A DNA stretch of 64,000 bases from Melastoma dodecandrum. Taxonomy: Eukaryota > Streptophyta > Magnoliopsida > Myrtales > Melastomataceae. Below, piece after piece: positions 34,516 to 42,875 of this stretch. The notes below the pieces were generated by a model that saw only the letters and a list, made by a program, of their open reading frames with translations, did not search any database and was not told the DNA's origin. Every line of letters starts with the position of its first letter. The first letter of the stretch is position 1. The stretch is from the NCBI GenBank assembly GCA_029817715.1, contig JARUPY010000398.1:1674001-1738000 (forward strand). The letters run 5' to 3'. Position numbers and translations under genes: made by a program.

Positions 34516-35479
34516 CGCGATCCTCCTCGATCTCCTGATATTCGACCTTCGTCTCGACGGGGCGCTCGGCAGGCGGCGCGGCGAGCGCGGCGAGCACCGC
34601 CCTGGGATCAGCGAACGAGGGCGCCGTGTAGGACGGAGCGCCACGCCGCAGTTCGGGAAGTGCCAGGGTCTTCCACAGCGGCGGCGGCGCAATAGGCGGC
34701 ATGACTTCGACGACGCGGCGGATCGCGCGGACAGCTTTGACAGGCACGCCGGCTCCAAGGCCCGTCCGATAGGTCGCGTTCGGGTCAGCGCGGTTGTGCT
34801 CGATCTCGGTGAGATAGTTGCCGCCGCGAGGACGGTCCGCACGACGCATGCGAGGAAACGAGGACGGTCGGGCGTCGACGACCGACTCCGGCCGCACATC
34901 TTGGGTCATCTCGTCGTCCGAAAGCCGCCCGTTCGGCGCTTTCCAGACCCAAGTCTCGGTCTGCTGGACGACGCGCCGTTCTTCCGGCGCATGGCGCACC
35001 CGCTGTTCGGCGGAGACGATCGCCGGCTCGTTAGGATGGCGCGCGGCGAAGGCGCGGATGGCGAGGTCCGTTTCCGCAAGCTCGCCGACGATCTCGCGCA
35101 ACGCGGTGGCATGCCGGACGTAGTCGTTTTGCAACCGCTTGGCCGCCGCCTGGACGCGCTGCTCGATCTGGGCGCGCTCGGCTTCGCGGGCCGCATCGGC
35201 CTCGGCGGCCTCGACGATCGCCAGCCGCTCGCGGAGCAGCGACGAGGTCGCCGCGCAGCGCTCGATCGCCAGACGAATGCCCGCAACCTCGTCGTCGATT
35301 TTACGAACTGCCGCATCGGACTGGCGCAGCAGCGCACCTTCGCGACGATCGAGCAGCTGCTCAAGAGTATTCTCCGCGTCAACGCGGCGGCGCTCGGTCG
35401 TATCGATGACGGCCCGAAGATCGGTCGACGTGACCTTCTCCGCGTCCACTGCCCTTGCCAGCTCGGCGATCAACGTCAT
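34499..35479 (-). CDS. hypothetical phage-block protein with coiled coil
   Basis: 326 residues. The N-terminal half (about 15-150) is a long coiled coil (RAVIDTTERRRVDAENTLEQ; ERLAIVEAAEADAAREAERA). The second half is Pro/Arg-rich and probably extended (VMPPIAPPPLWKTLALPELR), ending Glu/Asp-rich. No family recognised; its place upstream of tail genes suggests a scaffold- or adaptor-like role, which is speculative. Confidence 0.6.
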   Translation of the reverse strand: MTLIAELARAVDAEKVTSTDLRAVIDTTERRRVDAENTLEQLLDRREGALLRQSDAAVRKIDDEVAGIRLAIERCAATSSLLRERLAIVEAAEADAAREAERAQIEQRVQAAAKRLQNDYVRHATALREIVGELAETDLAIRAFAARHPNEPAIVSAEQRVRHAPEERRVVQQTETWVWKAPNGRLSDDEMTQDVRPESVVDARPSSFPRMRRADRPRGGNYLTEIEHNRADPNATYRTGLGAGVPVKAVRAIRRVVEVMPPIAPPPLWKTLALPELRRGAPSYTAPSFADPRAVLAALAAPPAERPVETKVEYQEIEEDRDDHAA

Positions 35480-35516
35480 TTCGTGCGCCTCGATGTCAGC
35501 GTTTCAAGCAACGTCC

Positions 35517-35936
35517 TCACTTTCGCGCGCGCGACCGCGAGCAGTCATGATGCTTTTTTTGCTTTTTTCGGGTGCTGAGAATGTGCTGCTGGCACCAAAG
35601 CTTCGGGTAAGACGCCTCACCATGCGGTGGTACTAAGACGACCTGGACAGGCGCGTTCTTCATCGCGATTGTGATCTTGCCTCGCACCGTCGAGGTCTTC
35701 AGGCCACTCAGGAGGGAAAGGTCCTTCCGGGTGTATCGCTCCTCGGTGTCCTCGCTGTCCGGGCGCAAGATCAACCCACGCGCCTTCATCGCTTGCTCGC
35801 GACGCGAGATCGCCGCTTGGCGGCGCCTCGCCCAGTTTGACTCCTCCTCGGTCGCTACCTGGATGTCACGATCGGCGGCGGTGATGATCTGGTCGAGTTC
35901 CTGAACAGCAAGGGCAAGTCGAAGCGGGCTGCTCAT
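35517..35936 (-). CDS. hypothetical phage-block protein
   Basis: 139 residues from the ATG at 35936 (MSSPLRLALAVQELDQIITA), overlapping the upstream stop by four bases. Helical N-terminal half, then TRKDLSLLSGLKTSTVRGKITIAMKNAPVQVVLVPPHGE; the C-terminus is basic. Not recognised. Confidence 0.55.
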   Translation of the reverse strand: MSSPLRLALAVQELDQIITAADRDIQVATEEESNWARRRQAAISRREQAMKARGLILRPDSEDTEERYTRKDLSLLSGLKTSTVRGKITIAMKNAPVQVVLVPPHGEASYPKLWCQQHILSTRKKQKKHHDCSRSRARK

Positions 35937-36382
35937 CGGAGACGCTCCCCGCCGGCGGCAGCGAGGCCGTCGAGGGCGGCCCGCGTTGCGCCGGGAGCAG
36001 CCGCCTCGGCGGCGCGGAACTCGCGAGCTTCGTGAACGGCTTTGCGCGAGAGGCCGAGATCGGCGGGGCCCGGCAATTGTTCCCGTTCGGAACAATTGGG
36101 GTTACCGGGCTTCGCGATCTCGCCCCTCTCCTGCGCCGCGTCGTATTCATCCGCCAACCGCCGCTTCGCCGCGCATTCGATCTCGAGAGCGTCCGCCTGC
36201 GCCCGATGCGCCGCAGCGACAAGGCTGTCGTGAGCGTCCTTCGCGCGGGCCAGCCGCGCGGCACGCTTGGCGACGTCGTAGGCGAAGGACGCGGCCTCGC
36301 GGGCTTCGAGAACCTCGGCGGAGGTGCGGATCCCGGCCGCGCGCGAGCGGCGGCAGGCGCCGGCGGGAGAGGCGAAATACAA
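35933..36382 (-). CDS. hypothetical phage-block protein, start uncertain
   Basis: About 149 residues from a TTG at 36382; the frame remains open far upstream, but that part looks like shadow. The conserved-looking part AGIRTSAEVLEAREAASFAY, then KRRLADEYDAAQERGEIAKPGN and LGLSRKAVHEAREFRAAE, is the kind seen in prophage proteins next to replication or regulatory genes, where it resembles ParB-like linker regions. No DNA-binding motif is certain. Confidence 0.5.
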   Translation of the reverse strand: MYFASPAGACRRSRAAGIRTSAEVLEAREAASFAYDVAKRAARLARAKDAHDSLVAAAHRAQADALEIECAAKRRLADEYDAAQERGEIAKPGNPNCSEREQLPGPADLGLSRKAVHEAREFRAAEAAAPGATRAALDGLAAAGGERLR

Positions 36383-36885
36383 ACCAAAACGCAATTTTCG
36401 GTTTTTCAAAAACGCTGAAATGATGCCGTTCCGCCCCGATGGCCCGAGCCGACCCTCTGGGAAGGTACCTTGAAGCAATGAAGCGATCGGCGCTGCTTGC
36501 CCCCACCCCGCCGCAGCCATGGCCGCACGTGGCTCTCCCTTCGTGCCGTGCCACCAGGACGGCGCACTATCGCGATGCCCGTCTACAGGCCCCTGACACG
36601 CCGTGCGCGCAGGCTGGGATGGATGGCCAGCGCTGACGTGGAGCACGGCATCGTCGAGCGGCCGCACCATTGCTGGCCGGCCGACAGGCGCAACCGCGAG
36701 CTCGATGCGTCCGGCAGTCGTCGCAGCCCTCGACGGGCCCTCCCGCGACACCCGGCATGTCGCATGTCGGATCGTGACGGCATTTCCTGTTCTACGCACA
36801 CGCGCGCACGCACGCGCAAAGAGGGATAACGGAAAATGGCGACACGATCCGACATCCGTCATGGCCCGGAGGCTGTGGAGGCGCT
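36383..36885. other. non-coding stretch between helicase and downstream operon
   Basis: About 500 bases without a convincing gene. AT-rich runs at 36375-36425 upstream of the downstream operon could hold a promoter. The rest is Arg-codon-rich shadow in all frames. A replication origin for the helicase is conceivable but no iterons were seen. Confidence 0.4.
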
Positions 36886-38238
36886 TCATCGGCCGGCCTC
36901 TTCGAGCCCGCGCTTGAGCCTAAGGCCCGAGTGAAAGCGGCCGATGGAGCTGCGTCGCCCTCTCGGAAAACCGCGTTTCTCAAGCTCGTCTCCGAATAGG
37001 CGCTGGCTCGTTACTTCTTCGCCGGCGGCGCGTGCGTAGCGCGACCAGGCTTCGAAGATCTCCGAAGCGCTGACGCGCTTATGCTCATTGCCGGGTTCAC
37101 AGTCGCAGGCATCCTCCAGGAAGTGCCCCATCGGATCCTGCGCGGCGAAGTAGTCGCGCGTGGCATCGAGGATCGCCTGCGGGCGCACAAGGCCCTGGCT
37201 CTGCCAAGCCAAAGCGCCTTGGATCATCCACCTCAAGATCGCGGGCCACTCCTCGCGCAGCTCGGCCTCGAGGTCGGGGTTGGGTGCGATAGGCTTACGC
37301 GTGAACGGGACGATGTTGATGCGCCGGCGCAGAGCGTCGTCGAGCCCCCGCAGAGTGGGTTTATGATTGCCGGCGATGACCATCTTGAAGGCCGGCACGA
37401 AGGTGAAGAAGTCGCGGCCGACGAAGCGCGCGGTGATCGGGTCGCCGCCGGTGAGCAGCTTGATGCGCGACTCCGCCCACATCCGCCCCCGCTCGGTTTC
37501 GCTTGCGGTCACAAGGCGCGCGCCGGCGAGCATGGCGATGTCCGCCGGGTGCCGATCACCGATCGAGGCGGAAAAGCTCTCCATCGGTGCGGTCGTCGCG
37601 TAGGTGCCGAGGATGCCACTGACGGTGTTCAGAAACACGGACTTGCCGTTGCCGCCGGGGCCGTAGATGAAGAGAAGCGCATGCTCGCGCGTAGAGCCGC
37701 TCAAGCAGTACCCAGCAAAGCGCTGCAAGAACTCCATGAGGTCGGCGTCGTCGCCGGTCGCCTCGGTGAGAAAGGCACGCCAGCGTGGACAAGCTGCCTC
37801 CCGAGCTGGGGCGCACGCGGTCGACCGCGTGATCGCGTCAGCTGCCCGCGCCCCCCGAAGCTGGCTGGTCCGAAGTTCCACCGTTCCGGACGGCGTGCCA
37901 AGCAGCATCGCGTCTCGATCCCAGTGGTCGGAGGTGACGGCAAGCGCGGGATCGCGCTGCGCGAACTTCTCAACGCCGCCAGCGAAGGCCGCGTTAGAGG
38001 TCTGGCGCCGAATCTTCTCAGCTTCGCCGAGGCGACGGACTTCCTCGCGCGCATAGTGAAAGGCGAGGCGTTTGCGATCGCGTCGCCAGATAGACCCGTC
38101 GAAAACGAACCACGCGCCTGCGTCGTGATCGAAGCGAAGGTGATCCGCGTGGCGCCTGGCGAATTCGAGTGCGACCGCGTCTTCGGTGACGCTGGGCGGA
38201 TCCGCAGCCGCCTTGAGCGGCGTCACGTTGCTGCTCAT
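36886..38238 (-). CDS. P4/D5-type phage or plasmid primase-helicase (superfamily 3)
   Basis: 450 residues. An N-terminal D5-like domain (FDHDAGAWFVFDGSIWRRDR; RDAMLLGTPSGTVEL) precedes the SF3 helicase: Walker A YGPGGNGKSVFLNTV near residues 192-206, Walker B-type LAGARLVTASETERG, sensor VIAGNHKP, then RRRINIVPF. A C-terminal winged-helix follows (HKRVSASEIFEAWSRYA). It would unwind the origin for element replication. There is no obvious separate primase motif, so it may depend on host primase. It starts inside the previous gene (ATGA overlap). Confidence 0.85.
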   Translation of the reverse strand: MSSNVTPLKAAADPPSVTEDAVALEFARRHADHLRFDHDAGAWFVFDGSIWRRDRKRLAFHYAREEVRRLGEAEKIRRQTSNAAFAGGVEKFAQRDPALAVTSDHWDRDAMLLGTPSGTVELRTSQLRGARAADAITRSTACAPAREAACPRWRAFLTEATGDDADLMEFLQRFAGYCLSGSTREHALLFIYGPGGNGKSVFLNTVSGILGTYATTAPMESFSASIGDRHPADIAMLAGARLVTASETERGRMWAESRIKLLTGGDPITARFVGRDFFTFVPAFKMVIAGNHKPTLRGLDDALRRRINIVPFTRKPIAPNPDLEAELREEWPAILRWMIQGALAWQSQGLVRPQAILDATRDYFAAQDPMGHFLEDACDCEPGNEHKRVSASEIFEAWSRYARAAGEEVTSQRLFGDELEKRGFPRGRRSSIGRFHSGLRLKRGLEEAGR

Positions 38239-38558
38239 GCCACCTCACGACGCAACCTGCCGATCGCGTGCACGATCGCGGAGGACATGCCAGGCCTACT
38301 GAGATCGGCGGCGTCCTTGATGCGCCGCAGCGCATCGCGCGAGCCAGGCGCGCATGAGTGCCACCAGCGGCTTCCGCCGTCCGTCTTAAAGCCGATCGCG
38401 CCGGCAGCGATCAGGTCGCGCAGCAAACGAGTTGCTGCGCGATCGAGGTCTTGCTCGCGGGCGGCGTTTGAGCTAAAGATACGGGGCTTCTGTTTGGCAA
38501 AGATATTGGGGGCGGCGGCGTGCTCAGCGCTGCCGCCCTCTCTCGTTTTGTGAGGCAT
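38235..38558 (-). CDS. hypothetical protein coupled to the helicase
   Basis: 107 residues starting MPHKTREGGSAEHAAAPNIF; the middle (LDRAATRLLRDLIAAGAIGF) and KTDGGSRWWHSCAPGSRDAL look folded. It ends with an ATGA overlap into the helicase gene and begins three bases after the AlpA-like gene. Not recognised. Confidence 0.55.
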   Translation of the reverse strand: MPHKTREGGSAEHAAAPNIFAKQKPRIFSSNAAREQDLDRAATRLLRDLIAAGAIGFKTDGGSRWWHSCAPGSRDALRRIKDAADLSRPGMSSAIVHAIGRLRREVA

Positions 38559-38561
38559 GGC

Positions 38562-38804
38562 TCAAGCCGCCTCCGTCTGGAGCGCGTCCGCCTGGCGGTG
38601 GCCACCGCCAGTGGCATTGCGGGTCGCCCGCGCGAGCTTCCAAGCCTCGATCTGCGACTGGGCGAAGTAGAGCCGACCGTTGATATCGACGGCGGCCGGG
38701 AACGCCATGCCCGGGTCTACGATCCAGCGTCCCAGCGTCCGCCGCGTGATGCCGAACTGTTCGGCGACTTTGACGGCCGGCACCAAGGTTTCGTTGTATT
38801 TCAT
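38562..38804 (-). CDS. AlpA-like helix-turn-helix regulator / excisionase-like
   Basis: 80 residues. VPAVKVAEQFGITRRTLGRWIVDPGMAFPAAV is a MerR/AlpA-type winged helix-turn-helix (AEQFGITRRTLGRW), then INGRLYFAQSQIEAWKLAR, as in excisionases and AlpA regulators of integrative elements. It may direct integrase or helicase expression. Confidence 0.75.
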   Translation of the reverse strand: MKYNETLVPAVKVAEQFGITRRTLGRWIVDPGMAFPAAVDINGRLYFAQSQIEAWKLARATRNATGGGHRQADALQTEAA

Positions 38805-38841
38805 TTCTAACCTCGTCTTGCTTCGACGAGGTCAAGCAGCC

Positions 38842-39741
38842 CTATTTTTTCGGCTTGCGAAATGGTGGTGATTTTGCGGAATTGCCCCCAGTCCAGTGAC
38901 GAGAACCAAACTCGGCGTCATAGCGCTCGCCGAAGGCCGCGAGCGCCTCGCTGAATTCTTCCTTGCCGGCGAGAAGCTCTTGAAGCTTGTGGACCGCAGC
39001 GTCATCGAATTGGGTCAGATGAGACGTTGGCAGCTCCGCCTGTCGGCAGCGGAAAATTTGGCCGGCCGATGCTGCGCTTTCGAGGCGAAGACGAACCTCC
39101 GCCCTGCCTCCCAGTTCTTTCTGCCAATCTCTCAACGTCTCGCTGGCAACCCCCGTCGCCCTGGCGACTTCCTCAAGTGCCTGCTGCTTGGTGAGGCCGG
39201 ATCCCGGCGTGCACATTTTGGTCATGGTGAGGTGTTCGTCCCAAAGGACATGCACCCACTCCAGGGCGCGCACCCGCGCTTCCTGCCAGGCGTACGCTCG
39301 GCCGTGACGCCCGGTGACCGCCGGCTTGAACAGCTCCGGCGTCTCGCCAGCCTCGATCGCCGCGAACGCCTCATCTAGCTTCTCGAAAAGGGCCCGTGGC
39401 AGGAGGACGGGACAAAGGTCCGCTGGCTCGTCGAGAGGCGAGACGCCGGACGTGCTCCAGAGCATTTGCCGCCGGATCGCCTGCTGCTCGGGCATCGAAC
39501 CCACGCCCGGCGCTTCGGCCAAATAGCTCATGAGGTCGGCGGTCAGAAGCTGCCACGCGACGAGCGCCTCTTTGCGCGCGACGATGTCTGGCCGCGTGCT
39601 GTTGGCCTCCCGAGCCCGCGCGCGTTGGATGACTTGAAGCGCGGCGGTGGCGCGATCCTCCGCGTAGAGCGTCGGTTCGGCGCGCGGCTTGATGTATTTT
39701 TCGAAAAGATCGTCGAGGCTCTCGGCTCGATCCTCGCTCAT
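38842..39741 (-). CDS. hypothetical island protein between integrase and AlpA-like gene
   Basis: 299 residues, mainly helical. It carries a likely helix-turn-helix in the C-terminal half (TKQQALEEVARATGVASETLRDWQKEL), so a DNA-binding role is plausible. It starts inside the integrase stop (ATGA overlap). Not recognised as a named family. Confidence 0.6.
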   Translation of the reverse strand: MSEDRAESLDDLFEKYIKPRAEPTLYAEDRATAALQVIQRARAREANSTRPDIVARKEALVAWQLLTADLMSYLAEAPGVGSMPEQQAIRRQMLWSTSGVSPLDEPADLCPVLLPRALFEKLDEAFAAIEAGETPELFKPAVTGRHGRAYAWQEARVRALEWVHVLWDEHLTMTKMCTPGSGLTKQQALEEVARATGVASETLRDWQKELGGRAEVRLRLESAASAGQIFRCRQAELPTSHLTQFDDAAVHKLQELLAGKEEFSEALAAFGERYDAEFGSRHWTGGNSAKSPPFRKPKK

Positions 39742-40982
39742 GGCCGCGCGGCCTTCAGCGGCAGTACGTTGCTGACCTGCGGGCTGACGAGGCTTTCCAC
39801 ATGGCGAGCCCAGGCCTCAAGCGCCTGTCGTTTCTCGCTCGCGTGGTCGTACTTGTTGTAAACGCGTGCCACGCCACGGATCGTGCCCGCGCGGTGATTT
39901 AGTATGGCCTCCACGACCTGCGGCGGAAAGCCCAAACGCGCGCAGCCGGTTGCGACCGATCGACGGAAGTCATGAAGCACCCAAGCCGGCATTCCAGGGC
40001 GAGCTTCTAATAGGAGCCGATCGATCCGCTCCTTCGCTTTGCCGAAGCCGCTAACGGGGCCCTTGCCCGTCGTCGTGAACAGGTAGCCGCCCTGCCCTTC
40101 CACCGCCGGTAGCACCTCGATGATCTGTCGCGCGAGCGGAGGTAGCGGCACGACATGCTCGCGCTTGTTCTTCGCGCGCGCCGGTGGAAGCGTCCAGAGG
40201 CCGGCATCGAGATCGAGTTCGTCGCGGCGCATGCCGCCGACCTCGTCGCGCCTTTGCCCGGTCAGCATGAGGAGCTGGACGATCGGTCCGAATGGATTTC
40301 CGAGCCGCTCCGCGACGCTCCAGATCGCGGAAAGCTCCTCGTCGTCGAGCACCCTGTCTCTCTGAACCTTCGGCGACGGCGGCACGATGCCGTCGCAGGG
40401 AGAGATAGCGATGATGTCGCGCTCGACCGCCCAACGAAACATGGGGCGGATCGCCTCGAGGCTTCTGTTAGCCGCGCTTGGTGCACCTCGATCGACGATC
40501 GCGTCGAGCACCGCGTGAATGTCGGCCTTGCGAATGGCTGAAAGCGGCCTGCCGCGCCAGCGTGAGACGATCTCGCGATCGAGGATCCGCGCCGACTCCT
40601 TGAACGTCGCCTCACGCGTCTTCGGCCGTGCATGGCGCTCAAGAAACCGCGCGACGACGACCTCGACGAGCTCGTGATCCTTCGGCTGGCGGGCGGCTGC
40701 TCTCGCGCGCGCCTTGTCGGCGGCCGGGTCAGCGCCCTCCGCCGCTTCCATCGCAGCCTTCGCGGCAAGTCGGCGCGCCGCCTCCAGCGAGAGGTTTGGA
40801 TAGGCGCCTAACGTCAACTTTCTCGAACGGCCGTCTGCCGCGCGATAGCGATATGCCCAGCTTCGAGCGCCCGACGGCTGGACGACGAAGTAGAGCCCAC
40901 GGATCCTGCCGTCCGGGATCTCGCGTCGTGCGGCGGCCGGCTTCATCTTCTCGATGGCGAGAGCGGTCAGATCCTTCGCCAT
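39738..40982 (-). CDS. int: tyrosine recombinase / P4-type integrase
   Basis: 414 residues. The N-terminal DUF4102-type arm domain starts LTALAIEKMKPAAARREIPD, with GARSWAYRYRAADGRSRKLTLG. The core-binding and catalytic domains show the Arg in TGQRRDEVGGMRRDE, the HxxR in LHDFRRSVAT, the second His in NHRAG and the Tyr in VARVYNKYDHASEKR. It faces away from attR (160 bp), as integrases usually do, and catalyses exchange at tRNA-Val. Confidence 0.93.
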   Translation of the reverse strand: MAKDLTALAIEKMKPAAARREIPDGRIRGLYFVVQPSGARSWAYRYRAADGRSRKLTLGAYPNLSLEAARRLAAKAAMEAAEGADPAADKARARAAARQPKDHELVEVVVARFLERHARPKTREATFKESARILDREIVSRWRGRPLSAIRKADIHAVLDAIVDRGAPSAANRSLEAIRPMFRWAVERDIIAISPCDGIVPPSPKVQRDRVLDDEELSAIWSVAERLGNPFGPIVQLLMLTGQRRDEVGGMRRDELDLDAGLWTLPPARAKNKREHVVPLPPLARQIIEVLPAVEGQGGYLFTTTGKGPVSGFGKAKERIDRLLLEARPGMPAWVLHDFRRSVATGCARLGFPPQVVEAILNHRAGTIRGVARVYNKYDHASEKRQALEAWARHVESLVSPQVSNVLPLKAARP

Positions 40983-41141
40983 TCCTGTTACCCCGGCTCA
41001 CAGGGGTAACAAATTGAGCCTGTCTTGGCCTGTTACCCAATGTCCAGGACACTAGCGGACAATGCGCCCTAAGCGGAGGTAGACGCTGCAAATTTCGGTG
41101 GATGAATGTCCTCGTTTGTCCGCGTATTTCCGGGGCTGAAT

Positions 41142-41191
41142 TCTCGTTTACACCGAGAGGGTCGGCGGTTCGAGCCCGTCACCGCCCACCA
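41142..41191 (+). repeat. attR, 50-bp direct repeat (copy 2), tRNA-Val 3' fragment
   Basis: Exact copy of the 3' 50 bases of tRNA-Val without the 5' half of the gene, so it is not a functional tRNA. It marks the right end of the island, next to the integrase promoter region. Confidence 0.95.
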
Positions 41192-41266
41192 TCTTTCTGG
41201 ATGCAATGCCGCTACCCCGTCGAGGGCAGCCAACCCGGCCCCGCGGCGACCGCCCCGCGTTCGCGC

Positions 41267-42661
41267 CTACAGAACCTTCGCGCCGAGCGGGATGTCCGCC
41301 ACCTCCAGATCCTGCTCGATGTGCAACAGCGCGGTCGGTGCTTTCGCCTTGAGGACGAAGAACCAGACTGCACCGATGCACATGTAGAGCGCGAAGATGT
41401 ACGGAAGCAGGTTCAACGGATAGGCCGGCACCGGATAGAGGCTGCCGACCAGGGAGAGCGCCATCAGGATCGTCCCGGCGGCTCCGAAGACGATCGTGCT
41501 CGTGGTGAGTTCACCTGTCTTCTTCAGGTACACCGGCGCCGCGATCGAGCACATCATGTAGACGATGATGAAGCCGTAGGACGCCAGCGTCCCATACCAG
41601 CCGAACGTGTCGAGCTCGGCATTCCGCACGAAGGCGACGCAGAGCACGAAGTTCAGGATCGCCCCGCAGGCCAGCGCCACATACGGCGTCTGATAGCGGG
41701 TATGGACGGCGCCGAGCCCGCTGTGCAGGAAGCCGTAGCGCCCGAGCGAGTACATCATGCGACCGAACGCGTTCAGCGAGGCGAGCGCGCAGGCGAAGCT
41801 CGAGATCGTCGCGCCGAAATAGACGAGCGCGACCAGGAGGCCGCGATCGCCGAGGATGTCGCCGAGCGGCGCGCCGCTCGCGCCGAGCTTCGTCGCGTCG
41901 TCCGCAAAGCCTTGCGTGATGATGTAGGTCGTGAAGACGATGAAGATGCCGGCGGTGAGCGCGGTGAGTTGGATCGCGCGCGGGATCACCTTCATCGGCT
42001 CGCGTGCCTCCTTGCCGAGCGTCGCCGCGCTCTCGAAGCCGACATAGGAGAAGATCGCGAAGACGATCGCCTGGACGGCCTTGCCGGGCTCGACGCCCTT
42101 GAGCGTCAACTGGCTCGTATCGATGCTGAAGCCTTTGGTCGACAGAGCGGCGATGCTGACGGCAAGAATGATGACGACGGAAATTGCCTCGAGCGTGAGC
42201 CCGACCCGCGAGGAGAGACGGATGTCGCGCATCGAGAGAAACGCCGCGAGCGCCGACACGATGAAGTAAAGCACGATCGTGTTCGGGACGAACGAGACGT
42301 GCAGCGCCGTGAGCAGCGTCTTCACGAAGATCGAGGTCGCGACCGTCAGCGCCATGGCGGTCGTGAGATAGGCCGCCAGCATCGCCCACCCGGCGAGCAG
42401 CCCGTAGGACGGCCCGAGCGAGCGCGAGACATAGATGAAGAACGAGCCGGCGGCCGGAATGCGCTTGGCGAGCTTGCCGACGTTCACGCCGACGATGAGC
42501 AAGGCGATCGTCGCGACGATGTAGACGAGCCACGAGGCTGTGCCCGCCATGCCGGCGACGACAGCGACCGCAAGCGCCGGCGTCAACGTCGGCGAGACGT
42601 TGGCGACGGATTGGCCCAAGGTCTCGAGGAAGGATAGGCTGTCTTTCTTGAGTTCGGCCAT
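41267..42661 (-). CDS. APC-superfamily amino acid permease
   Basis: 464 residues with about 12 hydrophobic segments. The N-terminal LGQSVANVSPTLTPALAVAVVAGMAG and GKLAKRIPAAGSFFIYVSRSLGP are the APC signature; the substrate cannot be told, but the neighbours suggest an amine or amino acid such as glutamate derivatives. Its 3' end lies 75 bases from attR, so it is the first core gene right of the island. Divergent from the FAD oxidase gene. Confidence 0.85.
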   Translation of the reverse strand: MAELKKDSLSFLETLGQSVANVSPTLTPALAVAVVAGMAGTASWLVYIVATIALLIVGVNVGKLAKRIPAAGSFFIYVSRSLGPSYGLLAGWAMLAAYLTTAMALTVATSIFVKTLLTALHVSFVPNTIVLYFIVSALAAFLSMRDIRLSSRVGLTLEAISVVIILAVSIAALSTKGFSIDTSQLTLKGVEPGKAVQAIVFAIFSYVGFESAATLGKEAREPMKVIPRAIQLTALTAGIFIVFTTYIITQGFADDATKLGASGAPLGDILGDRGLLVALVYFGATISSFACALASLNAFGRMMYSLGRYGFLHSGLGAVHTRYQTPYVALACGAILNFVLCVAFVRNAELDTFGWYGTLASYGFIIVYMMCSIAAPVYLKKTGELTTSTIVFGAAGTILMALSLVGSLYPVPAYPLNLLPYIFALYMCIGAVWFFVLKAKAPTALLHIEQDLEVADIPLGAKVL

Positions 42662-42875
42662 CGCTGGATCTCCCGCTCAGGAGCGGCCTCGCCGGATCGG
42701 CGATTTTCCTGGCACGCAAAGAACTTTCGTGGCAAGGAACATGCCGTTGCAGATTTCGAGGGCATGTCGTTGCTCGACGAGCCCGTGGTGATCGCAATCG
42801 ATGCAGGCGGACCGCCTGGAAAGCAGTCGCTGCTTCGCCCGAGGCGAATTGCATGCGGAGGCTGCAGCGTCTGGA

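Larger units (their letters stand above)
18784..41191. mobile_element. 22.4-kb integrative element in tRNA-Val with reduced phage genes
   Basis: Bounded by a 50-bp perfect direct repeat of the tRNA-Val 3' end; the tyrosine integrase is 160 bp inside the right repeat. The left 10.3 kb is cargo of mixed orientation; the right 11.7 kb is one leftward phage-related block from integrase to portal. Present: integrase, AlpA-like protein, D5-type helicase, tail chaperone, tape measure, small terminase and portal. Not seen: large terminase, major capsid, head-tail connectors, baseplate, lysis. Best read as a phage-derived integrative element (satellite-like or reduced prophage). Confidence 0.9.

Noticed and set aside
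36383..36885. Replication origin with iterons next to the helicase
   Set aside because: No repeated short motifs were visible; the AT-rich part is too short to claim an origin.
41142..41191. A second tRNA gene
   Set aside because: Only the 3' 50 bases are present; the D-arm and 5' acceptor are missing, so it is the attR repeat.
18784..41191. A complete, inducible prophage
   Set aside because: No large terminase, capsid, connector, baseplate, lysis or classical repressor gene was found.
41102..42637. A 511-codon rightward frame opposite the APC permease
   Set aside because: Its composition (long Arg/Glu/Asp runs) is that of a mirror frame; the permease on the other strand has clear membrane segments.
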